Shown here one piece after another: positions 1-6,458 of a DNA stretch of 56,562 nt. The DNA comes from Oscillospiraceae bacterium (GTDB lineage: Bacteria > Bacillota > Clostridia > Oscillospirales > Acutalibacteraceae). The stretch is from NCBI GenBank assembly GCA_015066345.1, contig SVOQ01000016.1, positions 1-56,562 of the forward strand, given 5' to 3'. How positions within the stretch are numbered: the stretch's first letter is position 1; each line of letters opens with the position of its first letter. Under the pieces are notes generated by a model. The model did not search any database. It saw nothing but the letters and a program-made list of their open reading frames with translations, and was not told the origin of the DNA. Made by a program: the position numbers and the translations under genes.

Positions 1-2
1 GG

Positions 3-71
3 GTAGCAAGTAACAATCTTACGCAACTGGCAGACCGTACTTATGCGTTTACGCATACGCGAAGAACATAG
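3..71 (+). CDS. possible 3' end of a gene entering from upstream
   Basis: An open frame runs in from the window edge and stops at TAG 69-71; its last residues would read FTHTRRT. A strong hairpin follows at 94-112, as expected just after a gene end. Only 22 codons are visible and no family is recognisable, so this may be chance. Confidence 0.2.
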   Translation, partial: VASNNLTQLADRTYAFTHTRRT

Positions 72-81
72 GGCTATGCCC
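42..81. repeat. two short inverted repeats near the window edge
   Basis: TATGCGT-TT-ACGCATA lies at 42-57 and GGGC-TAT-GCCC at 71-81. They sit at the outer edge of the accessory region. They could be protein-binding sites, small RNA hairpins or a recombination site; nothing in the sequence decides between these. Confidence 0.35.
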
Positions 82-93
82 GCATATGAAAAA

Positions 94-127
94 CCACCCG
101 CTTGGCGGGTGGATGTTTATTTATTTT
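94..127 (+). terminator. intrinsic terminator-like hairpin
   Basis: CCACCCGC at 94-101 pairs perfectly with GCGGGTGG at 105-112 around a 3-base loop, followed by an AT-rich tract. It would end transcription arriving from upstream and separates it from the orphan gene at 140. Confidence 0.6.
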
Positions 128-139
128 AGGAGAAAAAAT

Positions 140-343
140 TTGAAAAACGAAGTAGAAATGTATAGGGAAATGTTTGGCATACTTTGTGAAGCAATTTACG
201 AGGTTTCCGAAATATGTACGGATAAAAAATGCGTTGAAATATTGGATAATGCAATATTGAATACTGATGATGTTTTTATTGCGTATCATGAACACGATAC
301 TGCTTGCCCGTATGGTCAATCTTGTAACTTTCCCAATAAATAA
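140..343 (+). CDS. 67-residue orphan protein whose 3' end lies in repeat copy 1
   Basis: The family is not recognised. An ATG at 86 is possible, but it falls before the hairpin at 94-112. The better start is TTG 140, preceded by AGGAGA at 128-133 with 6 bases between. The product would be a small, acidic, probably cytoplasmic protein containing EMYREMFGILCEAIYEVSEI, which looks helical. Its last residues (ACPYGQSCNFPNK) and its stop codon are read from the plus strand of the direct repeat at 301-380. The original C-terminus was therefore probably replaced or created when that repeat became joined here. It could be a small immunity or antitoxin-like protein, or a truncated gene; I cannot tell. 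Confidence 0.5.
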   Translation: MKNEVEMYREMFGILCEAIYEVSEICTDKKCVEILDNAILNTDDVFIAYHEHDTACPYGQSCNFPNK

Positions 344-380
344 GCTCACTGACGGTTACGAATTTGTAGCCGTCTTTTTA
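301..380. repeat. direct repeat copy 1: detached 3' end of a polysaccharide deacetylase gene
   Basis: This aligns without gaps to 1211-1290 (66/80 identical) and to 4071-4150 (71/80). Read on the minus strand it encodes KDGYKFVTVSELIYW and then IDHTGK, the C-terminal peptide of the deacetylase at 4055-4810. A TAA stop lies immediately upstream of the KDGY codons, so the rest of the gene is absent. On the plus strand, GACGGTTAC (351-359) pairs with GTAGCCGTC (366-374) with one G-U pair, followed by five T: an intrinsic terminator for the gene at 140. Interpreted as an attachment-site scar or gene fragment. Confidence 0.85.
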
Positions 381-390
381 TGATTTACAG

Positions 391-419
391 TTGATATGTC
401 AGTACATTTATGATATAAT
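391..419 (+). promoter_or_regulatory. promoter of the Fic antitoxin-toxin operon
   Basis: TTGATA (391-396), a 17-base spacer and TATAAT (414-419), 24 bases before the antitoxin start codon. Housekeeping sigma-A type. Confidence 0.75.
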
Positions 420-443
420 ATAAATGAAATTGAGGTGCATTTT

Positions 444-611
444 ATGAGTGAAGTTGAACGCATTATAAACGAAGTTGATAGTTCAATGTCTATGGAGGGT
501 TTACCACTTACTTCTGCGGATAAAGAACGTATTTCTGTATGTCTTAATAATCCTAAAATGCTTGACAGTATGATTAACGAATTGCTAAAAAAACATAAGG
601 TTAATGCGTAA
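444..611 (+). CDS. VbhA-like Fic antitoxin, 55 residues
   Basis: A small protein that should bind and inhibit the Fic toxin encoded 3 bases downstream. It begins MSEVERIINEVDSSMSMEG and continues through PLTSADKERISV to a lysine-rich end. SMSMEG fits the (S/T)xxxE(G/N) inhibitory motif of class I Fic antitoxins, whose glutamate enters the toxin's ATP site and blocks the gamma-phosphate position. The following PLTSADKERI stretch resembles the linker and next helix of the VbhA antitoxin family. A GAGGTG ribosome binding site lies 8 bases before the ATG. Gene order (antitoxin first), the shared promoter and the 3-base gap support a toxin-antitoxin pair. That it neutralises this toxin is inferred from the motif and position. 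Confidence 0.85.
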   Translation: MSEVERIINEVDSSMSMEGLPLTSADKERISVCLNNPKMLDSMINELLKKHKVNA

Positions 612-614
612 GTT

Positions 615-1208
615 ATGAAGAGCTACAGTTATGATTATGAGCGGGATGTTGAGTATTGTTATCCTGACTCTAATGTTTTGAAAAATAAACTTAATATTAC
701 TAATTCAGAAGATTTAGCAATCGCTGAACGAGAAATAACCTCAATTAAATTAGCTTACGCAAAGCAAAACATTATTGAGGGTGATTTTGATTTTTCACAT
801 TTAAAGAAAATTCACAAGTTCCTTTTTGAAGATATATATGAGTGGGCGGGAGAGATTCGCCACGTTAATATTTCAAAAGGAAATCAGTTTTGCTTGTGGG
901 AGAATTTAGAATCTTATGCTGATACTGTTTTCTCTTCTTTGAAGAAAGAAAATTATTTGAAGAATTGCAATAATATTGCGGAAAGATTAGCTTATTATCT
1001 CAGCGAAATTAATGTTTTGCACCCTTTCAGAGAGGGGAATGGCAGAACCCAAAGATTGTTTATAGAATACCTTGCTTTGAATGCAGGCTATAGAGTTGAT
1101 TTTTCGTCTGTTTCACCTGAAGAAATGATTATTGCCAGTGCGGAGTCATTTGCTTGTGAATACGATAAAATTAATGAAATGTTCAAGCGAATAACAACTA
1201 AACTTTAA
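615..1208 (+). CDS. Fic family AMP-transferase toxin
   Basis: A 197-residue Fic protein, the usual size for a single-domain FicT toxin. Fic enzymes transfer AMP (sometimes other nucleotide groups) from a nucleotide to target-protein side chains; bacterial FicT toxins of this class commonly hit topoisomerases. The full catalytic motif HPFREGNGRTQR is present near residues 135-146, with the catalytic histidine, the acidic metal ligand and both arginines. A flap-like HVNISKGNQFC stretch lies upstream. No internal C-terminal inhibitory helix is evident, consistent with inhibition by the separate antitoxin at 444-611. The gene ends two bases before repeat copy 2, whose hairpin probably terminates it. 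The target is unknown. Confidence 0.93.
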   Translation: MKSYSYDYERDVEYCYPDSNVLKNKLNITNSEDLAIAEREITSIKLAYAKQNIIEGDFDFSHLKKIHKFLFEDIYEWAGEIRHVNISKGNQFCLWENLESYADTVFSSLKKENYLKNCNNIAERLAYYLSEINVLHPFREGNGRTQRLFIEYLALNAGYRVDFSSVSPEEMIIASAESFACEYDKINEMFKRITTKL

Positions 1209-1210
1209 TC

Positions 1211-1290
1211 TGCCTACCACTATGGTCTATCTTATATTTATCCCAATAAATAAGTTTGCTGACGGTTACGAATTCGTAGCCGTCTTTTTT
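1211..1290. repeat. direct repeat copy 2: detached 3' end of a polysaccharide deacetylase gene
   Basis: 66/80 identical to copy 1 and 68/80 to copy 3, with no gaps. The minus strand encodes KDGYEFVTVSKLIYW and then IDHSGRQ, in the deacetylase frame. Many substitutions are silent or conservative, which suggests the copies came from genes that had been under selection as protein. The plus strand gives the same hairpin, GACGGTTAC/GTAGCCGTC at 1261-1284, followed by T1285-1290, suited to terminating the Fic operon. The flanks share no further similarity beyond the T-tract. Confidence 0.85.
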
Positions 1291-1324
1291 TATTATAACA
1301 AAAATGAACTAAAGTTTTTGGATT

Positions 1325-1546
1325 TCAGCTGATTTTTTGTCGTTCGGGATTATCGGTTTGATCCAAAAGGTAATCTATGCTTACATCATAAAAGTTTGAC
1401 AGTTTAATTAAAACTTCAGCAGTAAGTGCAATTACTCCGGTTTCGTATTGTGAATAAGTGTTTTGTGATACATTAAGATACGCTGCCATATCTTTTTGTC
1501 GAATATCTCTATCTTCACGGATTGCTCTTAAGTTTTTAAATACCAT
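1325..1546 (-). CDS. Xre-family helix-turn-helix repressor, 73 residues
   Basis: A compact HTH_3/Cro-CI type DNA-binding protein. KNLRAIREDRDIRQKDMAAY, then LNVSQNTYSQYE, then LIKLSNFYDVSIDYLL form the classic five-helix fold, with the recognition helix around SQNTYSQYE. There is no extra sensor domain. A GTG start at 1555 is possible, but ATG 1546 has GGTG five bases upstream and removes only three residues. It is divergent from the secreted protein gene at 1658; two identical-arm palindromes lie between them (1572-1586 and 1597-1611), one inside the opposing promoter. It very likely represses that gene and perhaps itself. The inducing signal is unknown. Confidence 0.88.
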   Translation of the reverse strand: MVFKNLRAIREDRDIRQKDMAAYLNVSQNTYSQYETGVIALTAEVLIKLSNFYDVSIDYLLDQTDNPERQKIS

Positions 1547-1571
1547 TTCAATCACCGATTTTATTATGCAT

Positions 1572-1616
1572 ATCTGTAAAACAGATATTGACTTTTATCT
1601 GTAATACAGATAAAAT
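1572..1616 (+). promoter_or_regulatory. promoter with two operator palindromes for the dockerin phosphoesterase gene
   Basis: ATCTGTAAAACAGAT (1572-1586) and ATCTGTAATACAGAT (1597-1611) are perfect ATCTGT/ACAGAT palindromes with centres 25 bases apart. The promoter is TTGACT (1588-1593), a 17-base spacer, then TAAAAT (1611-1616). The first operator ends just before the -35 box and the second fills the spacer into the -10 box, so an occupied second site should block RNA polymerase. The divergent Xre protein at 1325-1546 is the obvious ligand. Confidence 0.82.
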
Positions 1617-1657
1617 GCTTTTGGTACTTGTATTTTTTGTATCAGAAGGGTGATTTA

Positions 1658-4042
1658 ATGAAGAAAAAAATAACTCTATCAATTATTTGCTTTATTGTGC
1701 TTTCCGTCTGTTTGAGTAGCACTACCGGTGCGAATCAATTGTATGATCTGAATGAAGATGGAGTAGCGGATGTTCTGGACTGTTTTATTGCCGAACGAGA
1801 AGTTGCAACCGGAAATTCATCTGAATTTGAACTTGACTTTATAGACATTAATAAAGATGGATCATTATCTGCTCTTGATTTCAAATTATTTGTTCGCGGT
1901 GTTTTGGGTGAAGAGCCTAAACTAAAAATATCAGATGATAATAGGTTGATTTTATCAAACTTTCCTTGTGATAATTATGTTCTCAAATATGAAAATGATA
2001 GCGGTGTATTAGAAGATTATGATATTATCGGTTCAGTAAATGTTGAAGACGATGAATGCTGTTATAATGGTTTTAATAAGGTGAATTGTGCACCGACTCA
2101 AGCTACCTCTATTGGTGTATATAATTCTTGTGATGAAAAGATAGGCACTTATAGTATAAATGATTTGAAACCCGCGAATTTAGGTGAAAAGAAGTATTCC
2201 TTTGCTGCAATTTCAGATACGCATATAGGTTCTAAAACGGCTGAGGATGATTTGATAAATGCGTTACAGTACTTTGAAAATGAGAAAGATATTGAGTTTA
2301 CTACAGTATGCGGTGACCTATCATTAGGTGGTACCGAAACAAACCTTTCGCTTTATAAGAAAATTGTAGATGAAAATACATCCAAGCCGGTTTATGCTAT
2401 TTCGGGAAATCATGATGCAAACGCGCCGTTTGCCCCTTTGGAAATGGATGGTTTAAAACCATATACAGGCCAAGATTTGTATTATTCTTTTGAGAAAGAT
2501 AATGATGTATACATAATGTTAGGTATGTATGATGTCCACGAAGGTTGTGAATTTGCCGATGGTGAGTTACAGTGGCTTTATGAAATTTTAGAAAAAAATA
2601 GAAATAAACGTTGTTTTTTGTTTATGCATTTATTTCCGGGGGATGGTAGTGGTGATGCTGTCAATTTAGATAGCGAAGGGGATATGTTAGATAATACCCA
2701 GGGAACTGTTTTTTATAGTTTGCTTTCACATTATAGTAATGTTATATATTTTCATGGTCATAGTCATCAAAAGTTTGAATTGCAGTTGGAAAATAAAATG
2801 AATAATTATGACTACATTTTTGGTTGCCATAGCGTTCATGTGCCGTCATTGGCATATCCTAAAGGTATATCAAATGGCGAGTTGGTTGCCGATTATAATG
2901 CAAGTCAAGGTTATGTTGTAGATGTGTATGAGGACAATGTTGTATTAAAGGGTAGAGATTTTGTTTCGGGCAAATTTTTGCCTATCGCTTCGTACAACTT
3001 AGATACAGAATTAAAAACTATAGAAGAAAATACATATTTTGATTCAACCGGTACGATAGTTAATAAGAATTCGAGCATTCTTAAAAGCGGAGGCTCATGG
3101 TATTGTGGCACCGCTGATAAAAAAACAATAACCAAGATTACTTTCGATAATAACTATACTCCAACTTTTTATGATGAGTCGTGGGATGCAAGTATATCCG
3201 ACAATAACCAAGTAGTCGTTTACAGAGTAGGAACTGAATTGTTTGTATGTGGGAATGAAAACGGTCTCTTTGCAAACAGTAATTCCTCGGAAATGTTTTT
3301 GAATTTTACTAACTTGGTTGAATTTGTAGGTTTTGAAAACCTTAATGTAGAAAACATTACAAATATGTCTGGGATGTTTAAAAATTGTAATAAATTGAAA
3401 TCTGTTGATTTAACACATTTTAAGAATGTGAAACCAACAGATATGATGAATGTGTTTTCAGGTTGTAAAGAATTAAAAACCATAGATTTAAGAGCCATTG
3501 ATTTAATTGATGTAAATAAATATACAAATATTTTCTATAATTGTAATTCTCTTGAAAAAGTGTATTTCCCGAAGGATGCCTCCCAGAATAAAACCAGCAT
3601 TTATTGTTTGAATATGTATTATAATTGTAACTCGATGGAAACCATAGATATGACTGTTTTTTCAGGAAAAAGTATAAATATTGCATCTGCATTTAGTGGT
3701 TGTTCATCTTTAAATTCTGTAAAATTTGGAGCGAATAAGTTGTTGGCTTTTAACTCCACATTCTTGAGTTGTAATTCATTGGTTACACTTGATATCAGTG
3801 GCTTTGATGTTTCTAATATTGATAATATGAACAAGAATTTTGAAGGTTGTGGTAAATTATCTAATATTATTTTGCCTGAAAACTTTAACACATCAAAGGT
3901 TAAAACTATGCGCTCAATGTTCAAAGATTGTGCTCAATTAACATTGGATTGTTCAGGATGGGATACAGCATCGCTTACTGATATAACGTCATTTAATGAT
4001 GGCGCACCGAATGTTATTGCACCGGTTATACCAAGTGTTTAA
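1658..4042 (+). CDS. secreted dockerin / metallophosphoesterase / BspA-type leucine-rich protein
   Basis: A 794-residue exported multidomain protein. ATG 1658 is chosen because it follows a GGGTG ribosome binding site and opens a signal peptide (MKKKITLSIICF then a hydrophobic run). Next comes a type I dockerin at about residues 32-85, with two calcium-binding repeats (DLNEDGVAD and DINKDGSLS), normally used to dock onto cohesins. A calcineurin-like phosphoesterase follows: ISDTHIGSK near 185, CGDL near 218, GNHDAN near 250, HLF near 325 and HGHSHQ near 366, all metal-binding motifs intact. From about residue 555 there are repeats such as MSGMFKNCNKLKSVDL typical of DUF285/BspA-like surface proteins. 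It is controlled by the adjacent operators. The substrate is unknown. Confidence 0.88.
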   Translation: MKKKITLSIICFIVLSVCLSSTTGANQLYDLNEDGVADVLDCFIAEREVATGNSSEFELDFIDINKDGSLSALDFKLFVRGVLGEEPKLKISDDNRLILSNFPCDNYVLKYENDSGVLEDYDIIGSVNVEDDECCYNGFNKVNCAPTQATSIGVYNSCDEKIGTYSINDLKPANLGEKKYSFAAISDTHIGSKTAEDDLINALQYFENEKDIEFTTVCGDLSLGGTETNLSLYKKIVDENTSKPVYAISGNHDANAPFAPLEMDGLKPYTGQDLYYSFEKDNDVYIMLGMYDVHEGCEFADGELQWLYEILEKNRNKRCFLFMHLFPGDGSGDAVNLDSEGDMLDNTQGTVFYSLLSHYSNVIYFHGHSHQKFELQLENKMNNYDYIFGCHSVHVPSLAYPKGISNGELVADYNASQGYVVDVYEDNVVLKGRDFVSGKFLPIASYNLDTELKTIEENTYFDSTGTIVNKNSSILKSGGSWYCGTADKKTITKITFDNNYTPTFYDESWDASISDNNQVVVYRVGTELFVCGNENGLFANSNSSEMFLNFTNLVEFVGFENLNVENITNMSGMFKNCNKLKSVDLTHFKNVKPTDMMNVFSGCKELKTIDLRAIDLIDVNKYTNIFYNCNSLEKVYFPKDASQNKTSIYCLNMYYNCNSMETIDMTVFSGKSINIASAFSGCSSLNSVKFGANKLLAFNSTFLSCNSLVTLDISGFDVSNIDNMNKNFEGCGKLSNIILPENFNTSKVKTMRSMFKDCAQLTLDCSGWDTASLTDITSFNDGAPNVIAPVIPSV

Positions 4043-4054
4043 GGTACGAATTAA

Positions 4055-4810
4055 CTATTTTCGGGGGAATTGCCTACCCGTATGGTCAATCTCATAATTT
4101 TCCCAATAAATCAATTCACTGACGGTTACGAATTTGTAGCCGTCTTTTTCTAATTCAGTGAGGATTTTATCAAGCGCTTCGGGTGTGTTTTCAACTCCGT
4201 TGTGAAATAAGATAATTGAGCCATTCTGCGTTTTTTCTATAACACGATTATACATTTCATCTACACTTAGTTTTTTCCAGTCAAGGCTGTCAACATCCCA
4301 TTGTATCATTTTCATATTATAGCTTTCGGTTATTTCAATACTTTTGTTATTATAATCACCGCTTGGTGCTCTTAAAACTTTAGGCTTTGTGCCCGTTATT
4401 TTCTCAATTTCCGCGTTACAGTTTTCGATTTCATTTCTGATTTTTTCTTCGCTTATGTTACCGAATAGGGTATGAGTATCCGAGTGGTTTCCTATTTCGT
4501 GTCCGTTATCGTAAAATTTCTTTACAGCGTCAGGGTTCTTTCTGACCCAATCACCAACTATGAAAACCGTTGCCTTAACTTTGTGCTTTTTTAAAATATT
4601 CAATATCAAATCCGTGTCCTCAGCACTCCAGGCGGCATCAAATGTAACGGCAATTTTCTTTTCATCTGTTTCAACTGAGTATATCGGAAGTTTTTTTGTT
4701 GTGGAGTTAGTACAAATTCCTGTTATAGTCATAGCACCTGAAAAGCCTAAACCTATCAATAACGCCATAAAAAATATTGTAGAGTTAAAGGATAAAACCT
4801 TAAATTTCAA
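4055..4810 (-). CDS. membrane-anchored or exported polysaccharide deacetylase, PdaB-like
   Basis: A 251-residue NodB-fold carbohydrate esterase 4 protein that should remove acetyl groups from peptidoglycan or a related cell-surface glycan. TTG 4810 is preferred because GAGGTG stands seven bases before it; the upstream GTG at 4819 lies within that ribosome binding site. An N-terminal hydrophobic segment spans residues 12-30. TFDAAW (residues 56-61) replaces the usual TFDDG, as in PdaB-type sporulation proteins, so the second metal-binding aspartate is missing. NHSDTH (108-113) supplies the histidine pair and RAPSGDYN follows. The C-terminal KDGYKFVTVSEL is the segment duplicated at 301-380 and 1211-1290. 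A terminator-like hairpin covers its ribosome binding site. Confidence 0.88.
   Translation of the reverse strand: MKFKVLSFNSTIFFMALLIGLGFSGAMTITGICTNSTTKKLPIYSVETDEKKIAVTFDAAWSAEDTDLILNILKKHKVKATVFIVGDWVRKNPDAVKKFYDNGHEIGNHSDTHTLFGNISEEKIRNEIENCNAEIEKITGTKPKVLRAPSGDYNNKSIEITESYNMKMIQWDVDSLDWKKLSVDEMYNRVIEKTQNGSIILFHNGVENTPEALDKILTELEKDGYKFVTVSELIYWENYEIDHTGRQFPRK
4071..4150. repeat. direct repeat copy 3: native 3' end of the deacetylase gene
   Basis: This copy lies inside the intact deacetylase gene (minus strand; KDGYKFVTVSELIYW, then IDHTGRQ). It is 71/80 identical to copy 1 and 68/80 to copy 2. The plus-strand hairpin at 4121-4144 followed by T4145-4149 is thus protein-coding on one strand and a terminator for the convergent gene at 1658-4042 on the other. 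Confidence 0.85.
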
Positions 4811-4815
4811 AAAAA

Positions 4816-4846
4816 TCACCTCAAGGAAATATATTCCTTAAGGTGA
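4816..4846. terminator. bidirectional terminator that overlaps the deacetylase ribosome binding site
   Basis: A near-perfect palindrome with 13-base arms (TCACCTCAAGGAA and TTCCTTAAGGTGA, one mismatch) and a 5-base loop. On the minus strand it is followed by seven U and then the G of the TTG start codon; on the plus strand by five T. It lies 10 bases after the stop of the oxidoreductase gene at 4857. Its minus-strand 3' arm contains the GAGGTG ribosome binding site of the deacetylase gene. Confidence 0.75.
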
Positions 4847-4856
4847 TTTTTAAGAC

Positions 4857-6455
4857 TTAAAATTCGCCGCTTAAAACCGCTTCGGCACAACGTATGCCGT
4901 CAACTGCTGCGGAAACAATACCTCCGGCATATCCTGCACCTTCGCCCGAGGGGTAAAGACCGCGGAGCCTTGTGGCTTGGAAGAATTCATCACGGCAAAT
5001 ACGTATTGGTGATGAACTTCTTGATTCGGGAGCGGTAAGAACCGCATCGTATAGGTTAAATCCATTTAGTTTTTTATCAAAATCATATATTGCCCCTGCA
5101 ATGGTATCCGTAACTTTTTTAGGGAGAACCTGACGTATATCAGTCATTGTAACACCCGTGGGACAGGAGGGGTTAACTGCACCAAGTCTTGTTGAAGCCT
5201 GATTTTTCATAAAATCGCCCAATAATTGTGCGGGTGCGGTGTAGTCGCCACCGCCTGATTTAAAGGCTTTCTGTTCAATTTCCCTTTGTAAGTACATACC
5301 TGCGAGAGGATGGTCGGTGTCGAATGGTGGCTCAATGCCTACAAGTAAAGCACAGTTTGCGTTTTCTTTGTCACGGGCGTATTCGCTCATACCGTTAACA
5401 ACCATACCGCCATCTTCACTTGATGCGGCAACAACCGTACCACCGGGACACATACAGAATGTGTAAAGTCCTCTGCCGTGGGGTGGGTGACAGGCTAATT
5501 TATAATCTGCCGCAGGGAGTAGGGGGGAATTCCAAAATTGACCATACTGAGCCTTATTTATATGCTCCTGAGGATGTTCAATTCTTGTGCCTACCGAAAA
5601 GGGCTTTTGAGTGATTTCAAGACCTTTTTTGTGGACAAGTTCAAAAGTATCTCTTGCGGAGTGACCAATTGCAAGTATGAGTGCATCCGTTTCAATATCA
5701 CTGATTGACCCGTCGGGATTTTCGTAGCTTACACCCTGAACAAATCCGTTTGCAGTGATAATATCAACGAGTTTTGTGTTGAATTTAACTTCACCACCGA
5801 GTTTAATAATTTCTTCGCGGAGATTTTTTACAACCGTTTTAAGTTTATCCGTACCTATATGGGGCGTTGCGGAATATAAAATCTCTGCGGGTGCACCGAA
5901 CTCGGCGAATCTTAAAAACACTTCTCTGCAACGGGGGTCTTTTATACCCGTGGTTAATTTACCGTCCGAGAATGTACCTGCACCACCTTCACCGAATTGT
6001 ACATTGGATTCGGTATCAAGTTTACGACTTGTCCAGAAAGTATTTACATCTTCTGTTCTTTTGTCAACATCCGCACCGCGTTCTAAAACAATGGGGCAAA
6101 GCCCCGCTTTTGCGAGAGTGAGAGCCGCAAACATACCCGCAGGACCAAAACCCGCCACAACAGGGCGAAGGGGGAAATTACGTTTGGGAGCGGGGACTTC
6201 ATAATTGTATTTTTTAGTAATCATTGCTTTGTTGGGTGCAAAACCCGCAATGATTTTTTCTTCATTAAGGTCCGTTTCAATTTCAACGGAATAAACGAGA
6301 ATTATGTTATCTTTTTTACGAGAGTCAATTGAACGTCTTGCGAGAGTGAATTCTTTAATATCCCGTTCTTTTATTTTCAAAGCCTTGGCGGCGGCGAGTT
6401 TTACTTCATCCTCTGTTGCACCCAAGGGCATTTTAAGTTCGTTTAATCTGATCAT
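4857..6455 (-). CDS. FAD-dependent dehydrogenase of the COG2509 type
   Basis: A 532-residue flavoprotein of the widely conserved but functionally unassigned NAD(FAD)-utilising dehydrogenase family. Residues 1-90 form a small N-terminal alpha/beta domain (MIRLNELKMPLGATEDEV) typical of the family. VVAGFGPAGMFAALTLAKAG near residue 99 is the Rossmann FAD-binding motif, and a second conserved stretch, GEGAGYAGGIVSAAVDG, lies near the C-terminus. It starts at ATG with an AAGGAA ribosome binding site, three bases after another flavoprotein gene, so the two should be co-transcribed from 7711-7739. The physiological substrate is unknown. Confidence 0.9.
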   Translation of the reverse strand: MIRLNELKMPLGATEDEVKLAAAKALKIKERDIKEFTLARRSIDSRKKDNIILVYSVEIETDLNEEKIIAGFAPNKAMITKKYNYEVPAPKRNFPLRPVVAGFGPAGMFAALTLAKAGLCPIVLERGADVDKRTEDVNTFWTSRKLDTESNVQFGEGGAGTFSDGKLTTGIKDPRCREVFLRFAEFGAPAEILYSATPHIGTDKLKTVVKNLREEIIKLGGEVKFNTKLVDIITANGFVQGVSYENPDGSISDIETDALILAIGHSARDTFELVHKKGLEITQKPFSVGTRIEHPQEHINKAQYGQFWNSPLLPAADYKLACHPPHGRGLYTFCMCPGGTVVAASSEDGGMVVNGMSEYARDKENANCALLVGIEPPFDTDHPLAGMYLQREIEQKAFKSGGGDYTAPAQLLGDFMKNQASTRLGAVNPSCPTGVTMTDIRQVLPKKVTDTIAGAIYDFDKKLNGFNLYDAVLTAPESRSSSPIRICRDEFFQATRLRGLYPSGEGAGYAGGIVSAAVDGIRCAEAVLSGEF

Positions 6456-6458
6456 AAA

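Noticed and set aside
3220-3924. Minus-strand frames opposite the leucine-rich repeat region
   Set aside because: They mirror the repeated sense codons and show no independent coding signals.
301-4150. CRISPR array
   Set aside because: The repeats are 80 bases long, diverged, separated by 830 to 2780 bases of genes, and encode a known protein end; there are no short regular spacers.
301-4150. Classical integron cassette array
   Set aside because: No integrase gene, and no attC-type simple and core sites could be recognised. An integron-like mechanism remains only one possible explanation for the repeat array.
5755-6204. 149-codon open frame on the plus strand
   Set aside because: Antisense to the FAD dehydrogenase; low-complexity serine/proline composition typical of a shadow frame.
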